Below, in pieces: positions 44,548 through 52,758 of a stretch of 64,000 nt of DNA. The notes below the pieces were generated by a model. That model worked only from the letters and a program-made list of their open reading frames with translations. It did not search any database and had not been told where the DNA came from. Both the position numbers and the translations under genes were made by a program. The DNA is from DASRAU01 sp035638075 (GTDB taxonomy: Bacteria; Acidobacteriota; Polarisedimenticolia; Gp22-AA2). Each line of letters begins with the position of its first letter. Position 1 is the stretch's first letter. Where the stretch lies: assembly GCA_035638075.1 (NCBI GenBank), contig DASRAU010000004.1, forward strand, positions 62,001 through 126,000, given 5' to 3'.

Positions 44548-45509
44548 GCCGGCGCGACGCGACCGGTCCGGATCCGGCCGCGGCGACCGGCGGGTCGCGC
44601 GGCGCGGCCGTACGGCGCGGCGTCCTCCACGTGGTGGGCACGCCGCTCGGCAACCTCGAGGACCTGTCGCCGCGCGTCGTCGCGACCCTGCGCGCCTGCG
44701 CGCTCGTCGCCTGCGAAGACACGCGCGTGACGCGCGTCCTGCTCGACAGGCACGGCATCGACGTTCCGGTCGTGTCGTGTCATCGCTTCAACGAGCAGTC
44801 GCGCAGCGAGCGCATCCTGAAAACGCTCGGCGAGGGCCTCGACGTGGCGCTCACGACCGACGCCGGCACGCCGGGGATCTCGGACCCGGGCGCCGCGGTC
44901 GTGCGCGCGGCGCGGGGCGCCGGTTTCGCCGTGTCGCCCGTCCCCGGTCCCTCGGCGCTCGTGGCGCTCTGGTCGGTGAGCGGGCTCGAGGGTCCGTTCA
45001 CCTTCATCGGCTTCCTGCCGCAGCGCGGCGGCGAGCGGCGGCGCGCGCTCACGGCACTCGCCTCCGAGCCGCGGCCGCTGGTCTTCTACGAGTCGCCGCA
45101 CCGCATCCTCGGCATGCTCGAGGACGCGGAAGCCACGCTCGGCGACCGGCCCGCGCTCCTCGGGCGCGAGCTGACGAAGCTCCACGAAGAGGTGGCCGCC
45201 GGGCGCCTGTCGGAGATCCGCGAGCGGCTGGCGCGCGGCCAGGTCCGCGGCGAGATCACCCTCATCGTCGGCCCGGCGACGGACGCCTCCGAAGGGCGTC
45301 GCACCGGCCCCGGCGGCTCCGCGGCCGCCGACGCCGATGGCGAAGCCGACGCCGAAACGCGACTCGCGACCGCGGCCGAAGAGGTCCTGCGGCTCGTCGA
45401 GACCGGCATCGACAAGGGAACGGCGCTGAAGCGCGTGGCGCGCGATCGCGGTGTGCCGCGCCGCGCCCTCTACGACCGCCTGGTCCGGATGAAGCACCGC
45501 GACGACTGA
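44544..45509 (+). CDS. rsmI: 16S rRNA (cytidine-1402-2'-O)-methyltransferase
   Basis: SAM-dependent methyltransferase for C1402 in the decoding centre. 321 residues, tetrapyrrole-methylase fold: LHVVGTPLGNLEDLSPR, LVACEDTRVTRVLLDR, LTTDAGTPGISDPG, SPVPGPSALVAL and FYESPHRI. An Ala/Asp-rich linker (about 255-275) precedes a C-terminal HTH-like segment (RDRGVPRRALYDRLV). GTG start at 44544 overlaps the nadE stop; the N-terminal 30 residues before the domain are low complexity. Confidence 0.95.
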   Translation: MSRRDATGPDPAAATGGSRGAAVRRGVLHVVGTPLGNLEDLSPRVVATLRACALVACEDTRVTRVLLDRHGIDVPVVSCHRFNEQSRSERILKTLGEGLDVALTTDAGTPGISDPGAAVVRAARGAGFAVSPVPGPSALVALWSVSGLEGPFTFIGFLPQRGGERRRALTALASEPRPLVFYESPHRILGMLEDAEATLGDRPALLGRELTKLHEEVAAGRLSEIRERLARGQVRGEITLIVGPATDASEGRRTGPGGSAAADADGEADAETRLATAAEEVLRLVETGIDKGTALKRVARDRGVPRRALYDRLVRMKHRDD

Positions 45510-45552
45510 AGGACGTGGCCGCCGGCGTTTCCGGCCGCCACGAGGGAGAAGG

Positions 45553-46341
45553 TCAGGCCGGGAGCGGCTCGTCCTCGGGGGCGACCGCCTCGCCGCCCGG
45601 CGGCTCGTACTCGTAGCGCAGGCAGCACTTGAGGCGGCCGCACATCCCGGAGAGCTTGCTCGGGTTGAGGCTCAGCTTCTGCGCCTTGGCCATCTTGATC
45701 GAGATCGGCGCGAAGCCCTTCAGGAAGGTGGAGCAGCAGAGGGTCCGGCCGCAGGGTCCGTAGCCCCCGAGGGCCCCGGCCTCGTCGCGCACGCCGACCT
45801 GGCGCATCTCGATGCGGGTGCGGAAGTGGGCCGCCAGGTCGCGCACGAGGTCGCGGAAATCCACCCGGCCGTCGGCGGTGAACAGGAAGACCAGTTTCTT
45901 GGTCTCGGGCACCTGCTCGACGCGCACCAGGCGCATGCCGAGGCTGCGCTCGCGCACTCTGTCGCGGCACCAGGCGAGGGCCGAGGTCTCCAGCTCGCGC
46001 TGCGCGGCCGACTCGCGCACGTCGTCCTCGCCGGCGCGGCGCAGGACCGATTTCATGCAGGAGATGGAGCAGCCGCGCCGCGAGCGCGTCGTGGCCTGGG
46101 CCACCTCCCCCACCTCCCAGCCGCGATCGCTCTCGACGACGACGCGCTCACCGAGGTCGAGGTCGAGCCCGCGCGCGTTGAACTGCACGACGCGCACCCG
46201 GTCGCTGAGCCGCACGCCGACGACCGCGACGGTCCCGTCCGGACCCTTGTCGGCGTCGTCGCAGCCGCACCCGGCCGCGCCGGTCGCCGGCGGCCGGGCG
46301 GACGACGCGGCCGGATCGTCCATCGTCGGGGGCGTTTCCAT
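45553..46341 (-). CDS. ricT: PSP1-domain protein (RicT/YaaT family)
   Basis: A 262-residue protein of the PSP1 C-terminal family. In Bacillus, RicT with RicA and RicF forms an Fe-S-binding complex acting with RNase Y. Blocks: VQFNARGLDLDLGERVVVES, KLVFLFTADGRVDFRDLVRD, IEMRQVGVRDEAGALGG, YGPCGRTLCCSTFL and the Cys-rich LSGMCGRLKCCLRYE. The N-terminal 40 residues are low complexity with a GCGCDDAD stretch. The start is taken at 46341, with CAGGAGA upstream; a GTG at 46374 is an alternative. Divergent from smpB. Confidence 0.9.
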   Translation of the reverse strand: METPPTMDDPAASSARPPATGAAGCGCDDADKGPDGTVAVVGVRLSDRVRVVQFNARGLDLDLGERVVVESDRGWEVGEVAQATTRSRRGCSISCMKSVLRRAGEDDVRESAAQRELETSALAWCRDRVRERSLGMRLVRVEQVPETKKLVFLFTADGRVDFRDLVRDLAAHFRTRIEMRQVGVRDEAGALGGYGPCGRTLCCSTFLKGFAPISIKMAKAQKLSLNPSKLSGMCGRLKCCLRYEYEPPGGEAVAPEDEPLPA

Positions 46342-46406
46342 CGCTGCGTGATCTCCTGCTCGTGAGCCGGACACATTCGCGCGCGCCCGGGAAGCGCGCA
46401 GCCCTA

Positions 46407-46415
46407 TGCTATGCT
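46407..46415 (+). promoter_or_regulatory. Extended -10 element of smpB
   Basis: TG-C-TATGCT, hexamer 46410-46415, within the tandem CTATGCTATGCT; 36 bases before the chosen ATG. Confidence 0.4.
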
Positions 46416-46451
46416 CGCGCTCCGAGACGCGTCAACCCGCGCGACGTGCGC

Positions 46452-46952
46452 ATGCCTCCCGAAAAAAAAGAAGAGCAGGGGCAGAAGAACCTCGTCTCCA
46501 ACCGCCGCGCCTTCCACGATTTCCACATCGGCGAGCGGCACGAGGCGGGCATCGTCCTGCTCGGCACCGAGGTGAAGGCGCTGCGCGCCGGCCAGGCCAG
46601 CCTGCAGGACGCCTTCGCCCGCATCGATCGCGGGGAGATCTTCCTGCACCATCTCCACATCCCTCCCTACTCGCATCGCGGCTACGCCGAGCACGATCCG
46701 CTGCGCACCCGCAAGCTCCTGATGCACCGCGACGAGATCTTCAAGCTCGCCAGCCGCGCGCAGTCGGGCGGCACGACCCTGGTTCCGCTGCGTCTCTATC
46801 TCAAGGGAGGGCGGGTGAAGGTGGAGATCGCCGTGGCGCGCGGCAAGAAGGACTGGGACAAGCGCGAGTCGGAGCGCGAGCGCGAGCAGAAGCAGGAGGC
46901 GCGCGACGCGCGCGGCCGGGCCTCGCGCGGCATCGACCGCCGCGGCTCCTGA
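46452..46952 (+). CDS. smpB: SsrA-binding protein SmpB
   Basis: Brings tmRNA to stalled ribosomes. 166 residues. Blocks are VSNRRAFHDFHIGERHEAGI, VLLGTEVKALRAGQASLQDA, KLLMHRDEIFKLASRAQSGG, LVPLRLYLKGGRVKVEIAVA and the basic tail RGKKDWDKRESERERE. The ATG at 46452 is preferred; the longer frame upstream overlaps the promoter. The tmRNA gene (ssrA) is not adjacent. Confidence 0.96.
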   Translation: MPPEKKEEQGQKNLVSNRRAFHDFHIGERHEAGIVLLGTEVKALRAGQASLQDAFARIDRGEIFLHHLHIPPYSHRGYAEHDPLRTRKLLMHRDEIFKLASRAQSGGTTLVPLRLYLKGGRVKVEIAVARGKKDWDKRESEREREQKQEARDARGRASRGIDRRGS

Positions 46953-46959
46953 TCGCCTC

Positions 46960-47751
46960 TCAGCGGTTCCCGCCGACGCGCCCGGTTTCGGGGCTGCTGG
47001 CGGTGGCGTAGGGCTTCTTCTCGATCCGCCCGGCTTCGTAAGCCAGCCGGCCGGCCTCGACGGCCAGGCGCATCGCCCTGGCCATCGCGACCGGGTCGCG
47101 CGCTCCGGCGATGCCGGTGTTCATCAGGACGCCGTCCGCCCCCAGCTCCATGGCGATGGCGGCGTCCGACGCGGTGCCGACGCCGGCGTCCACGATCACC
47201 GGGATCTCCGGGATGGCCTCGATGAGCAGCCGCAGATTCAGGGCGTTCTGGATGCCGAGCCCCGATCCGATCGGCGCGCCGAGCGGCATCACGGCCGCCG
47301 CGCCCGCATCGCGCAGCCGCTTCGCCACCACCAGGTCGTCGTTGGTGTACGGCAGGACGACGAACCCGTCCTTCACGAGCGTGCGGGTCGCCTGGAGCAG
47401 CCCCTCGTTGTCCGGGAGGAGCGTCTTCTCGTCGCCGATCACCTCGACCTTGACGAGCTCCGAGAGCCCCGCCTCGCGCCCCAGGCGCGCCACGCGCACG
47501 GCCTCGTCCGCCGTGTAGCAGCCGGCGGTGTTCGGCAGGATGGCGAGCTTCAGGTCGGTGAGGACGTCGAGGATGGACGGCTCGCCCCGCTTGCCGAGCT
47601 CGACGCGCCGCACCGCGACCGTCACCATCGTCGCGCCGGACGCCTCAATGGCGCGGCGCGCGACCACGAGGCTCGGGTACTTGCCGGTCCCCACGATGAG
47701 CCGCGACCCGAGCTCCCGTCCGCCGAACATCAACGATCCTTTGCGCGCCAC
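46960..47751 (-). CDS. thiG: Thiazole synthase ThiG
   Basis: Forms the thiazole phosphate of thiamin from deoxyxylulose phosphate, dehydroglycine and ThiS-thiocarboxylate. 263 residues, TIM barrel: SRLIVGTGKYPSLVVARRAI, LPNTAGCYTADEAVRVARL, the Schiff-base Lys in VKVEVIGDEKTLLPD, and PVIVDAGVGTASDAAIAMEL. GTG start at 47751, four bases after the thiS stop. The residue set is complete. ThiF, ThiH/ThiO and ThiC are not in the window, and there is no room for a TPP riboswitch upstream of thiS. Confidence 0.96.
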   Translation of the reverse strand: MARKGSLMFGGRELGSRLIVGTGKYPSLVVARRAIEASGATMVTVAVRRVELGKRGEPSILDVLTDLKLAILPNTAGCYTADEAVRVARLGREAGLSELVKVEVIGDEKTLLPDNEGLLQATRTLVKDGFVVLPYTNDDLVVAKRLRDAGAAAVMPLGAPIGSGLGIQNALNLRLLIEAIPEIPVIVDAGVGTASDAAIAMELGADGVLMNTGIAGARDPVAMARAMRLAVEAGRLAYEAGRIEKKPYATASSPETGRVGGNR

Positions 47752-47755
47752 GACC

Positions 47756-47956
47756 TCATCCTCCTCCGACCAGGGTCACCACTTCGATCACGTCGCCTTC
47801 CGCGAGCACGACCCCGGCGTACTGCCCGCGCGGCACGATCGCTCCATTGCGCTCGACCGCGACGCGCGCCACCGGCAGGCCCAGCCGCCCGATCACCGAC
47901 TCGAGGGTCGCGCCCTCGGGCGCCTCGGTCGCCGAACCATTCAGCAGCAGCTGCAA
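47756..47956 (-). CDS. thiS: Sulfur carrier protein ThiS
   Basis: A 66-residue ubiquitin-like protein: MQLLLNGSATEAPEGATL at the N-terminus, VAVERNGAIVPRGQY in the middle and the Gly-Gly end VVTLVGGG, with one extra Gly, which is thiocarboxylated for thiazole formation. TTG start at 47956 without a clear Shine-Dalgarno, so it may depend on coupling to the gene ending at 47964. Adjacent to thiG. Confidence 0.92.
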   Translation of the reverse strand: MQLLLNGSATEAPEGATLESVIGRLGLPVARVAVERNGAIVPRGQYAGVVLAEGDVIEVVTLVGGG

Positions 47957-47963
47957 GGGAGGC

Positions 47964-48635
47964 TCAGGTCGCGCTGGCGCGCGACGGGATCCGATCCACA
48001 GCCTGCTTGGTCTCGGCCACGTCCTTGCCCGCCTGCGCCTGGATCAGGAGCGCCGCCGTGCCGCTGCCGATCTCGGGGATCGCCACGGTAATCGCCGTGA
48101 TGCCGTCGTCGCCGGTCTTCCCCTGCCCGATCTGCCGCGCCTTGCCGGCGCTCGACAGCAGCCGCACGCGCACGTCGGCCGCGTTCACCCCCTGCGTGCT
48201 GCGCGCCCGGGCGACCTGCACCACGAGGCGCACGGTCGAGCCCTCGGGAAGCACCGTCGGCTCCTTCACCGAGACGATGAGCGGGTCCTCCCCCAGTTCC
48301 GAGCGCAGGAAGTCGAGCACCACCTCGTCGAAGGAACGCGAGGTGATGATCCCCTCGCCGAAGGGCCGCGGCTTGCGCACCTCGAACTTGCCGGCGCGCA
48401 CGTCGAGCAGCACCTGGTTGTGCTGCGTCTCGATCCGGTTGCCGATCTCCGCCTCGGGGAACCCCTTCGGCTTCAAGTCTGCATACGTGGAGCGCAACGC
48501 GGCGAGGATCTCTCCGCCGCGGTACACCAGCGTCTCGATGATGGGGTTGTCGACCCCTTTGTCCTCGGTCTGGACGTGGTAGACGCGGCCGTCGTGCTCG
48601 ACGTCGGTGTTGAAGCCGGTGACCATCGGGCGCAT
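47964..48635 (-). CDS. Conserved protein with N-terminal HVQTED motif, unknown function
   Basis: A 223-residue protein. The N-terminal part (FNTDVEHDGRVYHVQTEDKG, then PIIETLVYRGGEILAALRST) is a motif I associate with uncharacterised proteins of Acidobacteriota and related phyla. The C-terminal half (about 120-215) looks like a beta-sandwich of Ig or carboxypeptidase-regulatory type, with VRLVVQVARA and IPEIGSGTAALLI strands. No signal peptide, so probably cytoplasmic. Starts at 48635 or 48626. First gene before thiS-thiG, and divergent from dgcN by 47 bases. Confidence 0.65.
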   Translation of the reverse strand: MRPMVTGFNTDVEHDGRVYHVQTEDKGVDNPIIETLVYRGGEILAALRSTYADLKPKGFPEAEIGNRIETQHNQVLLDVRAGKFEVRKPRPFGEGIITSRSFDEVVLDFLRSELGEDPLIVSVKEPTVLPEGSTVRLVVQVARARSTQGVNAADVRVRLLSSAGKARQIGQGKTGDDGITAITVAIPEIGSGTAALLIQAQAGKDVAETKQAVDRIPSRASAT

Positions 48636-48669
48636 CTTAGGACGCACTCCGGGGGGCGTCAACTTCGGA

Positions 48670-48675
48670 TAGCAT
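48670..48675 (+). promoter_or_regulatory. -10-like element seven bases before the dgcN start
   Basis: TAGCAT at 48670-48675; the ATG at 48683 follows after seven bases, the normal distance to the first transcribed base. Confidence 0.3.
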
Positions 48676-48682
48676 GCGCCCC

Positions 48683-49762
48683 ATGACCCCGACATCACGG
48701 TCCGCGCCGCCTCCCGAGGGATCCGCCGTCGTGCTGTGCGAGGGATCGTTCGGAGACACCTCCGGCAAGACCGCCCACGGCCTGGTGCGCACCACGCGGC
48801 GTTACCGCGTCCAGGCGGTGATCGACTCGCTCCTGGCAGGGAAAGACGCCGGGACCGTCCTCGACGGCCGCGCGAACGGCATTCCGATCGTGCGCGACCT
48901 CGACGAGGCCATCCGCATCGGCGGCCGCCCCGACTTCGTCGTCGTCGGCGTGGCGACGCACGGTGGCGTCCTGCCGAGCGAATGCCGGCCGGCGATCCAC
49001 CAGGCGCTCGAGCGGGGCATCCACGTCGATTCGGGGCTGCACCAGTTCATCGGCGACGACGAGGAGTTCGCCGCGCTCGCGAAGACGAGCGGCGCGCGCA
49101 TCCGCGATGTGCGCCGGACGCCCCCGCGCAGCGCCATGCACGCCTTCACGGGGGAGGTCCTGCGAGCGCCCTCGCTGCGGGTGGCGGTCCTCGGGACCGA
49201 CAGCGGCGTCGGCAAGCGCACGACGTCCCAGCTCCTGGTCGCGGGGCTCGAGGAGCGGGGCGTTCGCGCCGCCCTCGTCGGCACCGGCCAGACCGCCTGG
49301 ATGCAGGGCGCCCCTTACAGTCTCATCCTCGACAGCCTCGTGAACGACTTCGTCTCGGGGGAGATCGAGCACCAGGTCCTGCGCGCGACGCGCGACGGGA
49401 ACCAGGTGGTCGTCGTCGAGGGGCAGGGCTGCCTCACCCACCCGGCCTACCCGGGCGGGTTCGAGATCCTCGCCGGAGCGCAGCCGCAGGCGGTCGTCCT
49501 GCAGCACGCGCCGGCGCGCGCGCATCACGACGGCTGGCCCGGGTTCCCCATCTCGGGGCCGCAGCGTGAGCGCACGCTCATCGAGATGCTCGGCCCCGCG
49601 AAGGTCGTGGCCGTGACCTTGAACCACGAGCAGCTGACGCCCGACCAGGTGCGCCAGGGCGCCCGGGAGATCGAGGCGAGCCTCGGCGTGCCCTGCTGCG
49701 ATCCGCTCGTGGACGGCGTCGGCCGCATCCTCGAGGCGCTCGAGCCCCTGCGGCGGTCATGA
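48683..49762 (+). CDS. dgcN: DUF1611 protein, DgcN-type N-acetyltransferase
   Basis: A 359-residue protein of the former DUF1611 family. N-terminal Rossmann-like part (VVLCEGSFGDTSGKTAHGLV, DFVVVGVATHGGVLPSE), then a P-loop-like domain with VLGTDSGVGKRTTSQLLV and VVVVEGQGCLTHPAYPGG. Members paired with an enolase-superfamily epimerase have been described as DgcN, acetylating D-glutamate at the start of a catabolic path. The same pairing occurs here: dgcA overlaps as ATGA. The start may be 48683 (just after a -10-like box) or 48674. No Shine-Dalgarno is visible. Confidence 0.82.
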   Translation: MTPTSRSAPPPEGSAVVLCEGSFGDTSGKTAHGLVRTTRRYRVQAVIDSLLAGKDAGTVLDGRANGIPIVRDLDEAIRIGGRPDFVVVGVATHGGVLPSECRPAIHQALERGIHVDSGLHQFIGDDEEFAALAKTSGARIRDVRRTPPRSAMHAFTGEVLRAPSLRVAVLGTDSGVGKRTTSQLLVAGLEERGVRAALVGTGQTAWMQGAPYSLILDSLVNDFVSGEIEHQVLRATRDGNQVVVVEGQGCLTHPAYPGGFEILAGAQPQAVVLQHAPARAHHDGWPGFPISGPQRERTLIEMLGPAKVVAVTLNHEQLTPDQVRQGAREIEASLGVPCCDPLVDGVGRILEALEPLRRS

Positions 49763-50832
49763 GCCGCATCGTCGCCGCGGAAGCGGTGTCCGTCACCTTC
49801 CGGCTGGTCGAGGGCTATCGCATCGCCGGCCGTCACTTCACCAGCGCCGACAACGTCCTTCTGAAGCTCGTGGCCTCGGACGGGCGCACCGGCTACGGCT
49901 GCGGGGCCCCGATGGAGGAGGTCACCGGCGAGCACCCGCGCGAGACGCTCCGGGCCCTGAACGAGGCCCTGCTGCCGCTGGCGAAGGAGTGGGACGGAAA
50001 GGACACACGAGACCTCGTCGCGCGCGCCGGAGCCGCCGCCCCGCGAGCGCCCGCCGCCCGCGCGGCGCTCGACATGGCACTGTGCGACATCGACGCACGC
50101 CGCGCCGGTGTGCCGCTGGCCCGGTTCCTCGGATCCGATCGCACCCGCATCGCCACCAGCTTCACGTTCGGCATCGAGGACGACGTGGCCTCCACGGTCG
50201 AGCGGGCACGGCGGCGCGTCGCGGAAGGGTTCCACGTCCTCAAGATCAAGGTGGGCGATGACTGGAAGCACGACCTGGAGCTGATCCGCGCGCTGCGCGC
50301 CGCCCTGGGGCCCGGCGTCGTCCTGCGCGCCGACGGGAACGAAGGCTTCGACGAGGCCTCCGCCTCGGCTTTCCTGAAGGGCGCCGCGGAGGCCGGCCTG
50401 GAACTCCTCGAGCAGCCGGTCCCGAAGGAGGACCTCGGCGCCATGGCGCGGCTCGCGACTTTGACGCGCGTGCCCATCATGGCGGACGAAGCCGTGCAGA
50501 GCGACGCCGACGCCGCGCGGGTCATCGAAGCGCGGGCGGCGAATCTCTTCAACATCAAGCTGATGAAATCAGGCGGGGTGCTGCCGGGGCTCGCCATCGC
50601 GCGCCGCGCCGCCGCGGCCGGCATCGGAGTCATGGTGGGGTGCAACGACGAGTCGCGCATCTCCATCGCGGCCGGCCTGCACCTGGCGCTGGCGGCCGCC
50701 GCGGACGCGCGCGCCGATCTCGACGGGCATCTCGATCTTCAGGACGACGTGGCGACGGGCGGGTTCCGCCTGCGCGACGGGACGCTCGAGATCACCGGCG
50801 AGCCGGGGCTCGGGGTCGAAGCCGACTTCTGA
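49759..50832 (+). CDS. dgcA: Enolase-superfamily epimerase, DgcA / dipeptide-epimerase type
   Basis: A 357-residue muconate-lactonizing/enolase-superfamily enzyme. N-terminal capping domain, then the barrel with FHVLKIKVG (Lys-x-Lys), metal ligands in RADGNEGFD, LLEQPVPKEDL and IMADEAVQSD, and the second Lys in NLFNIKLMKSGG: the two-lysine arrangement of 1,1-proton-transfer epimerases. Next to dgcN this suggests N-acetyl-D-glutamate to N-acetyl-L-glutamate racemisation; an Ala-Glu dipeptide epimerase is the alternative. The last 94 bases overlap the convergent sigma-54 activator gene. Confidence 0.87.
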   Translation: MSRIVAAEAVSVTFRLVEGYRIAGRHFTSADNVLLKLVASDGRTGYGCGAPMEEVTGEHPRETLRALNEALLPLAKEWDGKDTRDLVARAGAAAPRAPAARAALDMALCDIDARRAGVPLARFLGSDRTRIATSFTFGIEDDVASTVERARRRVAEGFHVLKIKVGDDWKHDLELIRALRAALGPGVVLRADGNEGFDEASASAFLKGAAEAGLELLEQPVPKEDLGAMARLATLTRVPIMADEAVQSDADAARVIEARAANLFNIKLMKSGGVLPGLAIARRAAAAGIGVMVGCNDESRISIAAGLHLALAAAADARADLDGHLDLQDDVATGGFRLRDGTLEITGEPGLGVEADF

Positions 50833-52217
50833 GCCCGGCGCGGCCGGCCGCGCATCCCTTCGGGCCCGAGCCCGTAGAGCCGGACCTTCCGCTGCAGCGT
50901 TCTCAGCCCGATCCCGAGGGCACGCGCCGCGCGGGTGCGGTTGCCGCCGTGCCGCGACAGCGCCCTGCGAATCGCCTCCCGCTCCATCCCGCCGAGACTC
51001 AGCTCGGCCGGGAGATCGGCGTCCTCGTCCCCCGCCGGATCGCCTCGGAAGCCCTCGGGGAGATCCTCCGCCTCGATGACCAGCCCCGGGCGGATGATGG
51101 CGGCGCTCTCCAGCACGTTCTTCAGCTCGCGCACGTTTCCCGGCCAGGTGTGCCGCAGGAGCGCGCGCACCGCGGTCTCTCCCAGCCGTTTCGCCGGCAG
51201 CCCGTTGTCGCGGCAGATCTGCTCGAGGAGCGAATGGGCCAGCTCGGGGATGTCCTCGCGCCGCCCGCGCAGCGCCGGCACCCGGATGGTGATGACGTTG
51301 AGCCGGAAGTAGAGATCCTCGCGGAAGCGGCGCCGGGCGGTCAGCTCGCGCAGATCGCGGTTGCTGGCCGCCAGCACGCGCACGTCGACCCGCACCGCGC
51401 GCGAGCCGCCGACGCGCATGAACTCCCGCTCCTCCAGCACGCGCAGGAGCTTCGCCTGCGTGCCGAGGTCCATCTCGCCGATCTCGTCGAGCAGGAGCGT
51501 GCCGCCGTGCGCCAGCTCGAACTTGCCGCGCTGGCGCTCGTGCGCCCCGGTGAAGGCGCCCTTCTCGTGGCCGAACAGCTCGCTCTCGATGAGCGTCTCG
51601 GGAATCGCCGAGCAGTTGAGCGCGATGAACGGGCCGGACCGGCGCGGCGAGTTGTAGTGGATCGCCTTGGCGACGAGCTCCTTGCCGACGCCGCTCTCCC
51701 CGAGGATGAGGACGGTGCTGCGAGCCGGCGCCACCTGGACGATCTGCCCGCGGACGCGCTGCATCCCCGGCGAGCGGCTGACCACGCGGCCGACGAGGTA
51801 ACGCTGCGACAGCTCGTCCTGCAGGTGGCGGGCGCGCAGGTCGTGGTCCTGCCAGCGGAGGAGCCGCCCGACGCGGGCCTCGACTTCGGCCGGGGCGACC
51901 GGCTTGAGCAGGTAATCGGCCGCGCCCCGGGCCAGGGCGGCATACGCGGCCTCGACCTCGTCCGGACGGGCCAGCATCAGGATCGAGGGAATCCGTGCCC
52001 CCTCGGTCAGCCGGCGCAGCGCCTCCGCCGTCCCCTGGGGCCCGAGAGCGCAGCCGATGAGGGCGAGGTCGAATTCCTCCCGGCGGGTCTCGCGTGACGC
52101 CCGGCCGGCGTCGGACACGGTCACGACCTGGGCCCCCAGCTTCCTGAAGACCCCCGCCGTGGAGGCGCTCTCGTCCTCCCTTTCCACCAGAAGGATGTGT
52201 TTGCCTTCGAGCGACAT
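50739..52217 (-). CDS. Sigma-54-dependent NtrC-type activator with degenerate receiver
   Basis: A 492-residue enhancer-binding protein. N-terminal receiver fold (HILLVEREDE to DYLLKPVAPAEV), but the phospho-acceptor region reads FDLALIGCALGPQG, lacking the Asp, and the Thr/Ser position is Ala (LMLARP), so phosphorylation is unlikely. The AAA+ domain is intact: GESGVGKELVAKAIHY, GAFTGA, LLLDEIGEMDLGTQ and LRHTWPGNVRELKN. A Fis-type HTH (NRTRAARALGIGLRTLQRKV) follows, then a 35-residue low-complexity tail encoded antisense to dgcA. ATG at 52217 with GGAGA upstream. Its targets are unknown. Confidence 0.92.
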   Translation of the reverse strand: MSLEGKHILLVEREDESASTAGVFRKLGAQVVTVSDAGRASRETRREEFDLALIGCALGPQGTAEALRRLTEGARIPSILMLARPDEVEAAYAALARGAADYLLKPVAPAEVEARVGRLLRWQDHDLRARHLQDELSQRYLVGRVVSRSPGMQRVRGQIVQVAPARSTVLILGESGVGKELVAKAIHYNSPRRSGPFIALNCSAIPETLIESELFGHEKGAFTGAHERQRGKFELAHGGTLLLDEIGEMDLGTQAKLLRVLEEREFMRVGGSRAVRVDVRVLAASNRDLRELTARRRFREDLYFRLNVITIRVPALRGRREDIPELAHSLLEQICRDNGLPAKRLGETAVRALLRHTWPGNVRELKNVLESAAIIRPGLVIEAEDLPEGFRGDPAGDEDADLPAELSLGGMEREAIRRALSRHGGNRTRAARALGIGLRTLQRKVRLYGLGPEGMRGRPRRAQKSASTPSPGSPVISSVPSRRRNPPVATSS

Positions 52218-52251
52218 CCGCAGGTCTCCAGTACCGCGCAATGCTGTCATA

Positions 52252-52279
52252 TTGACGTGGTTTTTTCAAGGGTTAAATT
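52252..52279 (+). promoter_or_regulatory. Promoter of the 66-residue protein gene
   Basis: TTGACG (52252-52257), 16 bases with a six-T run, TAAATT (52274-52279). Transcription would begin near 52286, leaving a leader of about 185 bases. Confidence 0.65.
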
Positions 52280-52472
52280 GCGCCACTTTGGCCGATCGAG
52301 CCCCGGCGTCCCAGGCCTGACGGCCACGCGGACCCCGCATGGTGGGACAAGGGTCGCGAAAGCCGCACCCTGCGCCCGGTTCGACGCGGCCCCGGAAGTC
52401 CGCGCCGCGTCTCGATGCGTTGGCAGCATTGTTGCTCCTGAAGAAGGTCAACCTGGGGAGGGTCGGGAAGAC

Positions 52473-52673
52473 ATGGCCAAGACCAAGACGGTGAAAGCGG
52501 CTCGGAAACCCAAGAAGAACACTTACGGGATGGTCGATTTCAGCTTCGGGGACACCAGCTACCAGATCGACACGAACCGCCGGAAGGTCTACTACCGCTT
52601 CATCGAGGTGGAGACCCGCAAGACGTCGCTGATCATGGGCGCCTACAACGTGGCGCTGGCCCAGGCGAAGTAA
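52473..52673 (+). CDS. Small basic orphan protein (66 residues), unknown function
   Basis: A 66-residue protein: a lysine-rich start (MAKTKTVKAARKPKKN) followed by a compact predicted beta-rich core, YGMVDFSFGDTSYQI, KVYYRFIEVETRK and a final helix. It matches no family I know. The gene is monocistronic, with a consensus-like promoter, a leader of about 185 bases, GGGGAGGGTCGGGAAG before the ATG and one of the two best terminators of the window right after it. That arrangement fits an abundant protein, perhaps nucleic-acid binding, but this is inference. Confidence 0.7.
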   Translation: MAKTKTVKAARKPKKNTYGMVDFSFGDTSYQIDTNRRKVYYRFIEVETRKTSLIMGAYNVALAQAK

Positions 52674-52758
52674 GCAGCACCGGAGAAGCCTTCACACCGC
52701 ATCGTCCGGAGCCCGGGCGGCGCGGATTTGCTCGCTAGCTCAAGCACCAGCCAGACCC

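Noticed and set aside
48636..48682. Possible TPP riboswitch before the thiS-thiG unit
   Set aside because: Only 47 bases separate the divergent genes at 48635 and 48683, too short for a TPP aptamer, and thiS follows its upstream gene by 7 bases.
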